A stretch of 64,000 nt of DNA, taken from the NCBI GenBank assembly GCA_015143295.1, contig CM026556.1, positions 21,948,547 to 22,012,546 on the forward strand, written 5' to 3'. Of the stretch, positions 9,925 to 21,671 are shown one piece after another. The position numbers and the translations under genes were made by a program. Below the pieces are notes generated by a model. It saw only the letters and a list, made by a program, of their open reading frames with translations. It was not told where the DNA came from and searched no databases. Each line of letters opens with the position of its first letter. The first letter of the stretch is position 1. The DNA comes from Tetracentron sinense (Eukaryota; Streptophyta; Magnoliopsida; Trochodendrales; Trochodendraceae).

Positions 9925-11487
9925 TGTGTTGAAATTTGATTGGTGTGCTCAATTGTACCCTTATGATTCCTTAGTTGTAACCTTATGTCTGACCGTGTGT
10001 GTATTAGGTGTTGTATTCCTTTCACAAAAGAAAAAATGTTACTGATCAGTGCTAATTGTTACACATTTACGCACCTTAAACTGCACTTGTTAATCCCTTT
10101 GAGCTCATTTATCCATTACGATACTTCACTTGGGTGTATTTATTGTTTTCAGGTTCATGCAAGGAAAATAAGACAAAATTGATTACTTACAAGCTTTGAA
10201 GTCTTTTGGGAATCGCTACCGAACAAAGAGCTGATCTAAAGAGAAGTTGGAAATGCAAAACGACCCTTGTTCGGTGTTCGGGGCATAACTCCTGAACCGT
10301 AGCTCCGATTTAGGCCCATAATATATCAAAACGACCGGTTCGAAATGCTCTACAACTTCCGTCAAAGAAGTTTGGACAAATTCTATAAACACCAATCGAT
10401 CGGCGGCCATTTGACCGATCGATCGGCGGACGCCGTTTTGGGAGCTCTATAACCACCGATCAATTGGCGCCTCTTGGCCGATCGATCGGCAGACGCCGTT
10501 TTGGTGAGGCTAGAAAGTGCGAAAAGGGGATTTTTGAGCTTGTTTTGGATGTTTCTAAAGCTACAATTCATGAGGATTCTCTCTCTTTAAAAAGAAAAGC
10601 ATTATTCCATGCAAAAGGTTCAGAATTTTGGAGATTTGAAAGAGAGAGCTCTGGAGATCTGTGAAGGTTGGAGGATGGATTGCTCGCGTTTTTCGTGTTC
10701 TTCATCGAAAGCGGCGTTTCTTACTCTCGCTATGAACTAATTCCTTTTTCTAGGGTTTGGATGAAACCCTAGCCAAGTAACTGTGTCTCTCTGTATTTTA
10801 CTTTAGTTCATTCACTTGTAAACAATGATTGCATAATAAGAGAGTTATTAATAACCAAAGTTTATTGATTATATTCGATTTCAGTGTGATTCTATCCTTG
10901 TCTTAAGTTTTATTATGTTGAAATTGAAATCATCCATCTTAATTTTCTGTGATTATTGATGTAGATTTTATGCAATGGTTTTTACTGTCGATGAATTAAA
11001 TCATAGGATATTTTATGCTAAGGGAAGACGAGTAATTTCACAACCCTAATTTAGTGTGTATCACTCGTGCTAACCGAAGATAGGATATGCCTAGGGTCTA
11101 ATCCCTTGAATCATTCTAGATGGATGAGTGGAGCCTTGTAGTTACTGTCATCCTTATTGCTTACATTGTGATGGACTTGAATAAATGCATTAGAGACCGG
11201 TTATGCAACTAGTGGTGGATTCGAATGCCCTAGATCTTCTCTCACTGATATTTATCAAAAAAACTCTTAGTTTAATTAGTAAAAATAGAATTTGATAGTT
11301 TAATTTCCATTCTTAGGTTAAAAAAATCAATTCAACCAAATCAACTTGTTACCCCTTAACTCACAATTAATCTAGAGATAAAAGCAATCAAACCAGCGCA
11401 ATCCTCTGTGGTTCGACACCCCATACTAGTCACTATTCTACGAAATTGTAGCTAATACGAGGTTTATTTAATTGACGATCAGTTACA
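9925..11487 (+). mobile_element. Gypsy-type LTR (Athila/Tat-like), probable solo LTR
   Basis: The segment starts about TGTGTTGAAATTTG and ends near GATCAGTTACA. It contains a run resembling OTA-clade gypsy LTRs (GGCATAACTCCTGAACCGTA, GCTCCGATTTAGGCCCA at about 10281-10320), a CGATCGATCGG cluster (10395-10500), and a 3' part with CCTCTGTGGTTCGACACCCC (about 11401). No primer site or coding domain follows, so it looks solitary. No target duplication could be fixed and the boundaries are approximate. Confidence 0.5.
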
Positions 11488-12650
11488 ATGTTGGAGTGAT
11501 CATGAAATCCCATCATTTTTTTTTTAAGATTATTATATGTGACTAGTAAAATAAGACCAAAAAAAAACTACCATAAATTTTTTTTTTGGGAGATTGAACA
11601 GAGCTTTCGTAAAGCAGGAGGAATGCTGGTGGGTGTGGGTGAGATATATAAGAGGGCCTTTATGGAGAGAGAGATCTCACATAATTTGACATTTTCTTTG
11701 GATTGATTATGTTGGTAGGTGAGAGATGAGAATTAGGTGCTTGAAAGAGAGAGAGTAGAGAGATTAGTTAATTTGACCTTTTCTTTGGATGGTTTAAGCC
11801 ATCTTTGACTCTTTGAGGAAGGAGGGTTACCCGGGACATTACCTTAAAAAACCATTTTTTTTTTTTTTAGAACATAAAATATTTGGGGTTTTGAATTTCA
11901 AAACAGAGTATTTTAATTTCTAAGGCAAATCCACTTTAATTTGAGCAGTGTTGTCGGTTACCCTAAGTACTATTTTTTTAACCCTTGTTTTTAGAGATCT
12001 ATTCATGAATAGGAACTCTAGTTGAGCAGTGAACTAGAACAACCCAAAAAATGCTTTGGGAAGTGATAGTTTGGTAATTACGAACACAAAGAACGTGTTT
12101 TTAAACACTAATTTTTTTTCATAAATACCCATTTTGAAGACGTTTTTTGGTCTGCTCTGATTGACTGATCAGGGATCTTGTACACAATTAATCTCTTTTT
12201 ATTTTAATAGATGACAATGCAAATAAGTTGAAAATTATTTCACCACCACATGTGGCATTTTGCAAGCAAATTGACTTTCTGGGCCAATTCTTAATTTTCC
12301 CTTTAAGGTTTGAATGAATTTAAGTGACATGTGACAGTTGAAGATGACACCAGACCAACTTTACTTTCTTAATTGATATCATAGCCCTACTCCTTACCTA
12401 ATAACTATATGAAAGTGATTTAAAACTCTCAACAAAAATGCAAGCCCTACTCCCCAGTCGGTATGTGCGGAGATGCAAACAAATTAATGTCAAACTTCTC
12501 CTGAATTTTATATATTTAATATGTTAAAAAGTCAAACTTGCGTCTGTGGAAACATACGGAGTTATTGCGACTTCGCCCAGCACTCCTCGAACTCTCAATA
12601 GCAATAGTAGGTATTATCCAGAGCAGGCACATATGCATTAAATGGTGAAA
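11488..12650. other. Gene-free spacer
   Basis: AT-rich DNA with several T-runs and GAGAGA stretches (11640-11760). I see no coding region, RNA or definable repeat. Confidence 0.4.
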
Positions 12651-12957
12651 CCAAATCCTCTTCGGTAATAAGCGGATTTGGCAAATCCGGTTATCACCCT
12701 ATATCACCATTTGTTCCTTTTAACCCTCCCTAGGGTTCACCAACCCATCCTTAGTTTTTAGTAAAAAATATTAATTTTTTTTTAATATTAAAAAATATTT
12801 TTATATTTTTTTTAATGTTAAAAAAATAATATTTTTTTCTTAAACCAATGAAAGGTGGGTGAACCTAGGGGAGGGTGAATCTTAACCATAACACATGGCA
12901 ATCTCAGAGATGATAATTGGATTTGCCAAGTCCGATCATCACCATAGAGGATTTGGT
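12651..12957. mobile_element. Fold-back MITE, family A copy 6
   Basis: The outer ends CCAAATCCTCT and AGAGGATTTGG are exact inverted repeats. The left hairpin is 12669-12680 with 12682-12693 (one mismatch); the right hairpin near 12914-12938 has several mismatches. The inner arms keep CCTAGGGTTCACC and AGGTGGGTGAACCTAGG. The G-box segment is lost. Confidence 0.8.
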
Positions 12958-13364
12958 CTCCTAAATGATGGGCTCTACTTATGTTTGGAGTAGTAGGATT
13001 TTCAATCATGTGGCCCAGCTCTCTCGAGAGTTTTAAATCACTTCCCATAGCTTAAAAAATAAGAAAAAAAAAAATGAAGCATGATACTTTGCCTTGAAAA
13101 TCTGCCACCTCGCTGTATCCAGTGCTCGCCCAGTATACAATGTCGCGTCACAATTTTTATATATTATTTCCTGGTACTTATCCGATCGGTATCAGTAGAT
13201 GACAAACAAGTTTGGAGTGTTATTGCTTACATTAATCAATTGATTGAATAAAATCTTATCGTTTTAGCATTTTTTTAACATTTCCCTTAAAAAAAAATGT
13301 AATAGTATTCGTCTTCATACATAAGAAAAAATTAAAAATAATAATAAAGAAAAGCACTTGGGGA

Positions 13365-13703
13365 CAAGGTTTGAAATCCCAAATCCCGAAATCCGAGTTT
13401 CACCCAACCCTGATATCGATATGATGCAACTACCGGAAAATACGATTTCGGATAGGATATTGAAAGGACAAAGTATCAAAAACCGAAATCTCGTTATCTC
13501 GGTGATATTTCGGAAAATTTTTTTCTTAATAGTTATTATTATTATTTTATTTAAATTTCTAAATATTTCGATATTTTTATCGAAATTTCGTGAAATTTTA
13601 GAAATTTATATATTTATTTTTAAGATAAAATAATAATATTTTTATAAATATATTAAATTATAATAAAATATTATTTTCCAATATACAAAATTTCAATAAA
13701 TAT

Positions 13704-13740
<37 letters not shown>

Positions 13741-13849
13741 ATATTAATAAATCGAAATTCCAAAATCCCATTGTGGTAACCGAAAATTTTGAAATTTCGG
13801 TTCGGTTTCTAGGACGGAAATCCCCATATTATCAGGATTTCAAACCTTG
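13365..13849. mobile_element. hAT-like fold-back element, CAAGGTTTGAAATCC ends
   Basis: CAAGGTTTGAAATCC at the left is the exact reverse complement of GGATTTCAAACCTTG at the right. Inner repeats of AAATTTCG/CGAAATTT extend the palindrome. The 8-bp flanks CTTGGGGA and CGTGGGGG agree at 6 of 8 positions, as expected for an aged hAT target duplication. The core is AT-rich with an (AT)n run near 13708-13736. The 91-codon ORF across it is low-complexity and not a gene. Confidence 0.65.
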
Positions 13850-13851
13850 CG

Positions 13852-13852
<1 letters not shown>

Positions 13853-13881
<29 letters not shown>
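13853..13881. repeat. G29 homopolymer
   Basis: Twenty-nine uninterrupted G residues, then CGGG, two bases from the right flank of the fold-back element. It may have expanded from the G-rich target site. Length is uncertain because such tracts are hard to assemble. Confidence 0.85.
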
Positions 13882-13882
<1 letters not shown>

Positions 13883-14144
13883 GGGTTTAGGTAGGGCTCA
13901 TACACATTTGTTATTATAAAATTTGGCTGGGGACACTGGGGACATTAAAATTTATCCCTAGCAGAAAATCTGTACTTTTGGTATGAGTACTGTTACACTT
14001 TGAAAAGTGTTTCCTTCCTTATTTATGTCCCTTCCTCGTGTGGTGAAATATCAACTCCACCATACCCAATAATTTCTATTGAGAAGATGGCATCTTTTTT
14101 TGGAGAGAAAAAAAAAAAAAAAAAAAATCCATCTATTTTTTTGG

Positions 14145-14290
14145 AGAGAAGATGGCATCTTCAATTGCTGAGGGAGATGCATACGGTTCTCATATATGGG
14201 GAAGGAGAGAAGCATACCAAAGGGAGATTTGGAGCTTCTCCAGTAGTATTTAAGCTCTTTGAAGAGGCAGAATTTGAAACAAAATCCATC
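14145..14290 (+). pseudogene. Relic of pathogen-related protein exon 1
   Basis: ATG at 14152 opens MASSIAEGDAYGSHI, like the start of the PRP gene (MAST...YRSHI). The frame then shifts and continues as GEGEKHTKGRFGASP and KLFEEAEFE, matching GEGEKNTQWRFGGPP and KLFEEGRTQ of exon 1 at 2216-2371. At least one frameshift and a small deletion are present, and no exon 2-4 sequence was found downstream. I read it as a duplicated, decayed exon 1. Confidence 0.8.
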
Positions 14291-14299
14291 TATTTATTA

Positions 14300-15171
14300 C
14301 TTATCTATATGTTTTAATCTTTTATAAATTTAATCAATATATGATTAGGTAATCTATCACAACCCATAAAATAAGCAACCAACAACCATGAGTGGCCTAT
14401 GAATCAGACCCAAGTATGATACATGTAGCTGGATGAAGGCACACAAAACTAAGGAGGAGGATTCCTACCCAAATTTCAAAAGGTGTGAAGAGTTATGATC
14501 CCATCCCATCCCACCTAGAGAAATGTGATTTCAAATTTCTCATTTTTTAAGATGGATTAAACCATCCAGACCTCATGTCTATCTAGAGGGATGGGGGGAG
14601 AATCAAAGCATTCAAAATTTATGACAATCTCCTTTTTGGTATATGAGAACACAATGTTACTTAGGCATGCTATACGGGTTAGTGTCCAGGTGTTTAGGGG
14701 TGATCAGTACGACAAATTTTGAAATTTTCGATACGGTGGTACGAATGTATAATTTTTTTTTAATGATTATATATATATATAACTCAAAATTTTAAAATAA
14801 CAGTAATAGTAAAAAGATGGGGATCACCAGTCCCTAATTTTTTTTTAAATGTATATACCTAAGTTATAGAAAATAATCATATAGGGAATAAAAATGAGCA
14901 ATAAGAAAGATATGTACATATTGATCATTTTTGTTGTCGCTGCTCTCCTACTATAATTTCATCTATGTTTCCAAAAAAAACAACATAATTTGACAAAAAG
15001 ATCTTTACAATTGCAATTTTAAAATGACACGACATACCTAAAGCATCATGTGCCTAATCATAATGTTGATGTCACCATGACATGGTATATGCATGTACCA
15101 AGGAGTGTTGTGTCATGTTCAAGTGTCAGCACGATAAAATTTCAGAAAACTGAAGTGCCTAGCTGTGAGAG
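14300..15171. other. Unassigned repeat-like DNA
   Basis: Sequence around 14685-14750 (ATACGGGTTAGTGTCC, TTTTGAAATTTTCGATACGG) is loosely complementary to 15100-15160 (AGTGTCAGCACGATAAAATT). A decayed fold-back like those at 13365 and 33252 is possible. No gene is seen. Confidence 0.3.
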
Positions 15172-15588
15172 CAGTGTTACGTTTTAATAAGGCGTGAGAC
15201 TTACATCCCGAGCCTCGAGGCAAGGCATAAGGGAAATGTTTTGCGGTTCAACTATGAAGCTTAATTTCATGAGACTCACACCTCAAAGTGTGAGGCTCAC
15301 AGGGTTCCATCCACATAATTGAGACTTAAATGTCTGTTATTTTTAAAAAATATATAATTTTTTTAACTAATAGCAAATAATATTTTATTTATTTTAGATA
15401 AGATAATGAAAATAATGACGATGATATTGGTTTCAACTAAATCTTAATTTCCTATGTTTAATGTATTAAGACATTTAAAACCCTTTGAGTCTAATTCACA
15501 TTAATTTTTCTAATAAACATTGCAAAAATTTGAAGTCACTGCCACAATGTAATTCATGATTTCTTTGTAATTTTTTACTAAATTCTAA

Positions 15589-15833
15589 GGTGATATTTGG
15601 ATTGGATTTTTTTAGCCAAAAATCAATTCTGATAAAATTGATTGTGTAGAAATTCATGATCAAATAATCATTTTTTCAAATAATAGTGTTCGGAAAATAC
15701 CAAGTTGAGAGACTCACCTATGTATTCTCCGAACATTATTATTTGAAAAAATGATTATTTGACCATTAAATACTACACAATCAATTTTACCGGAATTGAT
15801 TTTTGGCCAAAAAAATCCAATCCAAACACCCCC
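15589..15833. mobile_element. Tourist-type (PIF/Harbinger) MITE
   Basis: A 245-bp near-perfect fold-back. The arms read GGTGATATTTGGATTGGA at left and TCCAATCCAAACACCCCC at right, with long internal complementarity (ATCAATTCTGATAAAATTGA, AAATAATCATTTTTTCAAAT). It is flanked by TAA at 15586-15588 and 15834-15836, the 3-bp target duplication typical of Tourist elements. Confidence 0.85.
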
Positions 15834-16034
15834 TAAATCTAGCACATAAATTGATGATTGAACACCATCTTCAATAAGTATATAAACAAAAGATAAATCT
15901 AAATTCCAGTATTTGGTTGCCCTTATAATTATTTTTTAAGATTGTTAAAAAATTTAATATTGTATTTCCTATGTGAATATACATGTTCAACGCCACACAC
16001 ATTGTACACAAATACAAAGATATGTATGAATACA

Positions 16035-16036
<2 letters not shown>

Positions 16037-16093
<57 letters not shown>
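16037..16093. repeat. Compound microsatellite (TC)n(TA)n
   Basis: About 15 TC units run directly into about 13 TA units. Confidence 0.95.
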
Positions 16094-17147
16094 CATTCTA
16101 CTAGTAAAAGTACAAAGTATGCAAAACTTTAGGTTGACCAAATTACCCTTTATTGTATTTTATTATATAAAAACATTATATTAAAGTTCCTTTCAATTTA
16201 TTAGAATAGAATTCGGGAGCTCTACCTAATCTAAATCACAATTACCTTAAAAGATTAGGACTCTATCTACAACAACTAGAGTCCTTCCAAGAGGAGGTTC
16301 CTTTTACTAAATTATCTCACAAAAGCAATTAAAACAATTAATGACACCTATACCTTATGAATTGGATAAGCTATGGGGAAGAACATGAACATCAGAAGAA
16401 CACAGACAAACAAAGGGTGCCATTGTCGCTCCCACAATATAGACTATACCTTACTAATTGGATAAGCTATGGGGAAGAATACGGACAAAGGGTGTCATTG
16501 AAGCTCGGTTGCTCCCATAGTCAGGTCGTAGCAAGTTACAGAATGCTTGTGGCAATATCTGTTTATCACACAAACAAGCAAAATAAGTTAAAAGGATCAT
16601 ATACAAGAAAGCACCTCCCAAAAAAAAAAACCATGCCCACTTTAATCTGATCATGTAGCACATCTCCAAACATGAGGATGAGAGTCACCCATAACAGTAC
16701 AGCCACCCAAGGAGCCACGACCTTGTCCAAGAAAATTGGAAGAGACTACAAAACAGATTTCAATTTACAAACAAACTACACGATTAATAGCCATAAACGA
16801 AAAAGGATCAGTTGAAGCTATTAATTCTAACTGAGTTGGTCTATGGATACTCCCAAATATACTCCTAATCCTAACCATTTATAACCAACCACTAAGGGCC
16901 GGGATTTGAATTGACTTATTTCTTTTTTCTAATGTCACATCAGCTCTAATCCTAACCGTTTAATAATCGAGATAAACGGTGTGGATATGGGAGTATATAG
17001 AGGAGTACACTTTGGGAATATCCCTAGACTAATTCTAACTACATTAGGGCCTCTTGATAATGATGTGTCATTTAACAAGTCTAGATTTACAATTCTTAAA
17101 ATAAATAAGCTGTTATTTTTTTAGAAAGACACTTTATTGATAACAAC

Positions 17148-17616
17148 TCTATACTATAAATTAAATTGAATATCAACAATTTTTAAAAGTATTTTAAAGA
17201 AAAATATTAATAACAATACTATAATTAATATGTTCTTCAATTAATATTTATTTTACTCTTATATCTAGGCCCTAATAACTATTAAATTAACCACTAATTA
17301 TTATATTAATATATATATATAAATTAAATTAGTTAAGATATTTATTAATTTTATTATTATAAGTAAATTACACTTAGGACCTCGTAGACATTATAAAGTG
17401 ATCAAGTTTAACGAGAATATATTAGTTTAAAATAAAAGGCATCAACTTACTTGAAGATTTAAAACAATTTAATAACCATGATTAACTAATAATAATACAT
17501 TTATTTTTTTAAAAATGTATATTGATAATATAATATTATAGTTAATAAAAATTAAAAATTATTATGATTGTATTTTTGGAAAAGTAATACGTGCAAAGCA
17601 CGTGCACCTTTACTAG
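17148..17616 (+). mobile_element. Small non-autonomous Helitron
   Basis: The 5' end TCTATACTATAAATTAAATT fits Helitron starts. The 3' end has a CGTGC-AAA-GCACG hairpin (about 17590-17602) followed by CTAG at 17613-17616 and host T, the classic 3' terminus. The base before the 5' TC is C rather than A, so the 5' boundary is less certain. There is no RepHel sequence. Confidence 0.6.
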
Positions 17617-17924
17617 TATATATATATATATTTCATTAACTTTTTGAATCTTTTTATAAAAATTTTATATTTTATTTATTTGTTAAAATGAGAGAAAATG
17701 AGACTTTACTGTGAGGCTTATGCCTCATGCATCTTAAGATCCTAACGTCTCGCCTCACCTCACACCTTCACGTTTTAAAACATTGATGGAGAGAAAAGTG
17801 AAATACTTTAAAATCACTTTGATAAAATCCCAAGAAAGAGGAAAAGATGATAGATGAGTCCATATGTGAAAATTGGGTTACACTGAAGGTCAACATAGGT
17901 TTTCCTCTAAGAAGTGAGAGCAGA

Positions 17925-18150
17925 GGAGCTAGGGCATATGCCCGTTGAACTTTTGAGAAAAAAAATTATACTATGTTATTTAATTATTTAGTCAAGCATA
18001 GTTTTAGGGCTTATTTAATTATTTAGTAGGCATAGTCTTAGGGCAAGGGACAGGCAGTTGCTCACTAAACTTTTGAAAAACATGTCTTTTATATTATGTT
18101 ATTTAATTATTTAATATGGCATATTCATGGAACAAGGGGGGGAGCTGTCC
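17925..18150. repeat. Dispersed repeat, inverted relative to 3926-4345
   Basis: The reverse complement contains CCTAAGACTATGCCTACTAA, AATAACATAGTATAA and AAAAGTTCAACGGGCA, matching blocks at 4080-4270. The internal segment is partly duplicated (two runs of TTATTTAATTATTTAG). Confidence 0.5.
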
Positions 18151-21116
18151 TCCCAAATAAGGTGAAACAATACCCTTAAGATATTTACAAAACGATGTTG
18201 AAACTGAGGATTTTGAAGATTTATTGAGTAGGATCACCGGATCTTTGTCTGCAACTGAAAACTTGCTAAGTAAGATCACTGTACTTTCATCTACAATCTC
18301 CTCCTCTAGTATGGTTGGGTTATTCCGCAAGCCTAAAGGAGTTCACAGCTTCACTACATCTTCCTTAGTATTCCTACAAGAGTGAGTAAAAGAAAACGAG
18401 GAGAAATTATGGAAGTGATCGAAGGGAGAGAAGAGGGAACAGTGATGAACTTGTATTGGACTGACAGCTTTCTCTCAATAACACTCAAGAACACTTATTG
18501 TATCTGAGAGAGAAGAAGAAGACTTCTTTCTCAAAAATATCTTTTCTCTCAATCTTGAATCTCTACAATTTCCCTCTTTTTGAAATCATTCAAAGTATCA
18601 ATCTCTTCTCTTTTAATTCATATGAGTACCCTCTATTTATAGAAAATAATTTGAGATTAATTCATATCTTAAATAAAAATATCTTTGATGAGACATGTAA
18701 TGAACTCAGACATATGTCAACTGTTTTATGTTAAGTGGAGCATATGTATTCTGTTAAAATGAATGAATTCTGTTAAAAGGAGTGTATCTGTTAAATTGAG
18801 CATATTTTGTTGAGAGGGAGCTGTCAGCTCATCAAACGACCACAACCGACTTTCAGTTATGGTTTAATCCTTTGAACTGTTATAACCTAAAATAGCCCTT
18901 TAGACGTATTCTTCAAAGGTTAAAAGAGTAAACTTCTTTAGAAAAGAGTTTATCTAATTTAACAAATTCCCTCGTAACCCTCCAGACCACATCTCATAAT
19001 CTTTCCCCTAGATACAGACATCTATATATATAATCATTGTAACAACAAAGGCGGGTCATACGCCTTTGTGATACCTTGTCCAAGAGAAATCATAAGTGTT
19101 GGACGAGGGCACCATTCTCAGGGTGGATGCGATATCTAATGTCTAGCCTAAATCATCTGATATAAGAAAATGAGACTATGGATGCCACACTCCTCCAGTA
19201 GCCCACAGGGAAATGGGGCAAGATACATCCAAATTCTCTCCTAACTGTCAGTCCAGGAGTAATCCATACTGCTGGAATATGAGATAGAGGGAACACACAC
19301 GCCCATTTCCACGGGTAGCAGTGACCAATCATATATCTATCTCCCTAACAAGGCAATAGGGTACATGGTGATCTGAATCCACCGAATCCCTATGGCGACG
19401 AGGCTAAACCGGTAACCATATTTTTGTCTCAATGGAGTATAACTCCTCCGAGCTTTTGATCAGCATAAGCTTGTCACGCTATTGATTCAATTCCTGTCTT
19501 GAAGACAAAACATTATAATGGCGTTGGAATATTTAGTGACCTGGTTTCACTGAAATCTTACCATAGACGAATTTTGTCCTAACGAAGTATGCCTCCTTTG
19601 AGCTTTCTATCAGAACCTGAAATCTTACCATATCATCTAATCAAAATCTACTCATTTAATCATATCATCTTTGGGATACTCAAATTACTCAGGCTATGAA
19701 GGCGTAGTGAGTGAATCAGTATGCCCTAAGTTCGGATGCCCTAAGTTCGGATCTTATTCTCAAATGTGGCATATTTCAAGGTAATTGAACATTCCAGATC
19801 ATCATAATCATGATCCGCATGGCCTTTGATTAGCTCAAGTTTCAGTCTGATTGGGAAACAAGCTCCACATGTCAACTCATTATTTTCCATCATCAACAAA
19901 CGTATAGACAAGATGGCCTACGAACTTGGTCCTCAAAATTTTTTCTCAAGGCACCTATCGAGGACAGTTGTAAAAGAAATCTCTATTGTTATTGAGAAAT
20001 GAGTTTTCAGTGAAAACGATGTTAATCAATGTATTTAAATTTTAGTATCTATTCTTTTAATTAAAATATTTTATTCTATTGTCATTTGTAATGGGCAAAG
20101 AAGCGCAGCAAAGCAATGACTAACATAATCAATTGACCATCGCTTGCTTGCTCCGCCCTGGCGGTATGAGGTTTATAAGAGTTAAAGCTATCTAGTCTTA
20201 GAGTGCAGCTGACATTTGAGTTTGACTTGTATCGGATGCCATCTGAAACATCGGTATTTGATCACACTTCCAAAAGATGTTTTGAGCCATTTAGTGTACC
20301 TTTTATCCAGTATCCTGTTCACTCAAATGGCTATTTTTGGTATGAGCACGATAATCTATCCATTACCAGGATGAAGAGAAATATCCAGATAAGAGAACTT
20401 GAGTGACTAGAGCTTAAAGAGATACCTGATTTTACTCTAGACAGCGGGAGTCTACTGTTGCAGTTTGCTTAGGAGAATTGAGGCCCTTGTGTGCATCTCT
20501 ACAGCAACCAACCTCACTCTTAAAAAAGGCTCAAGAGTTAGGTACCTCAAATTGGATGAAACACTCTATTTTGCACAGTACTTCTCTTACTTCAATGCCA
20601 AACACCCCATAGCCTTTGGTTGGGTTGACCATAATCCACATTCATCTGATTCACAACATTTGCTTTTCGCAAAATAAATGTAAGCTTCATGTCGTTTCGG
20701 CCATCTCAAGTTCCCATTCTTCCAAATAAGAACAGTATTGAAACAGTCGGTCCAGAGAATTTTTCGGTCGATGCCCCATATGTTAGAAAATCATGCACGA
20801 GCAGAGGGAGCAAAGACAAACCTTGGTCATGACAAAACCAATTGATCACTGCTCATTTATGATAACTCAGAATACAGATATAATTCAAGTTGTAGGGTAC
20901 TCATGTTCAAAATCATAAATACTACAAATTACCTCATAATTTCCATATTAGTCAGAATCTCCATAGAAGTAACTAACCTGTAACCCCCTAGCTTTACAAC
21001 ACTAACAAAACTTAGACCTTCAAAGCCTGCCTGCATGACGATGAATCATAGTGGTTAACGCGGAAATGCCTGAGTTAAGCAGCTAAAAGAGCTAGAAAAG
21101 GCAGTTAATGTCTTAA
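18151..21116. other. Unassigned 3-kb region downstream of TRM11
   Basis: No gene could be recognised. On the - strand a TATA-like TCTATAAATAGAGG lies near 18640, followed by a purine-rich leader and a possible splice acceptor near 18378, which hints at an old promoter or LTR. Short repeats occur at 18735-18810 (CTGTTAAAA units), 19720-19750 (a 16-bp tandem duplication, GATGCCCTAAGTTCG) and 19430-19625 (a diverged duplication around CTCCGAGCTTT / CTTTGAGCTTT). Fragmentary open frames at 20203-20677 on + match nothing I know. Confidence 0.3.
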
Positions 21117-21671
21117 CTAAACGTATTTTCCTCTGTACTTTGGCTTCGAGTCTTTATTAAATTTGGAATCCCCCGCCATTTCCATCTGAGGATCTGCCGG
21201 GCTGAACACTGCAGAATGAAGGTTACCATCTTCTAACCACTTCAAATGGTTTTCTTTGAACTCCAAATGCTTCTTCATAGCTGACTCAGCGACTTCCTCA
21301 CTATACGGATCTGTCTTTACCATAGTCAGTAAGACCCGGCTGTAACGTAAACTAAGGATCTGCTCGCAAACAGCAACCAAGGTGAAACATGGGTGTTCCG
21401 GGAAATTTGTATCGGTGGAACCATCTTCTCTAAGTACAGGGTAGAAGAATACAAGCCTCCCTTCCATGACAAGCATCCGAGCAGCAAGGTCAAGCAAATC
21501 GTGCACGCACTCAGCTAAGCTATAAGGAGCGGTTGATGGTATATGGTCTGTCCTCTTGTTGTCGGGAACGGTATAAGGACCCACGGTACCCTTCAGCAAT
21601 TTCCGGCCACCAGATTTCCGGCCCCCAGCACGAACTCCGTAAGGAGGGTCACAGATTATAGCATCAAATAC
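21117..21671 (-). CDS. TRM11: TRM11 exon 6 (residues 299-482 and stop)
   Basis: It starts [20 protein letters not shown] after acceptor CTAAAAG, carries the catalytic DPPY motif, and runs to KPKYRGKYV and TAG. It is the largest exon (555 bases). Confidence 0.93.
   Translation of the reverse strand, partial: VFDAIICDPPYGVRAGGRKSGGRKLLKGTVGPYTVPDNKRTDHIPSTAPYSLAECVHDLLDLAARMLVMEGRLVFFYPVLREDGSTDTNFPEHPCFTLVAVCEQILSLRYSRVLLTMVKTDPYSEEVAESAMKKHLEFKENHLKWLEDGNLHSAVFSPADPQMEMAGDSKFNKDSKPKYRGKYV

Larger units (their letters stand above)
15172..17785. mobile_element. Long hAT-like fold-back element with nested insertions
   Basis: The left end CAGTGTTACGTTTTAATAAG, followed by GCGTGAG, is matched at the right by the reverse complement CAATGTTTTAAAACGTGAAG, followed by GTGTGAGG. 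Inner blocks (GAGCCTCGAGGC, GTGAGGCTCAC at left; GTGAGGCTTATGCCTCA at right) are also complementary. The interior holds a Tourist MITE, a TC/TA microsatellite and a small Helitron, which account for much of the length. No transposase was seen. Confidence 0.5.

Noticed and set aside
15929..16184. Overlapping ORFs encoding Ile-Tyr and Glu-Arg repeats
   Set aside because: They are translations of the TC/TA microsatellite.
18103..20677. Endogenous pararetrovirus or old LTR promoter on the - strand
   Set aside because: A TATA-like site and purine-rich leader suggested it, but no RT, protease, movement or coat motif could be read, so it stays unassigned.
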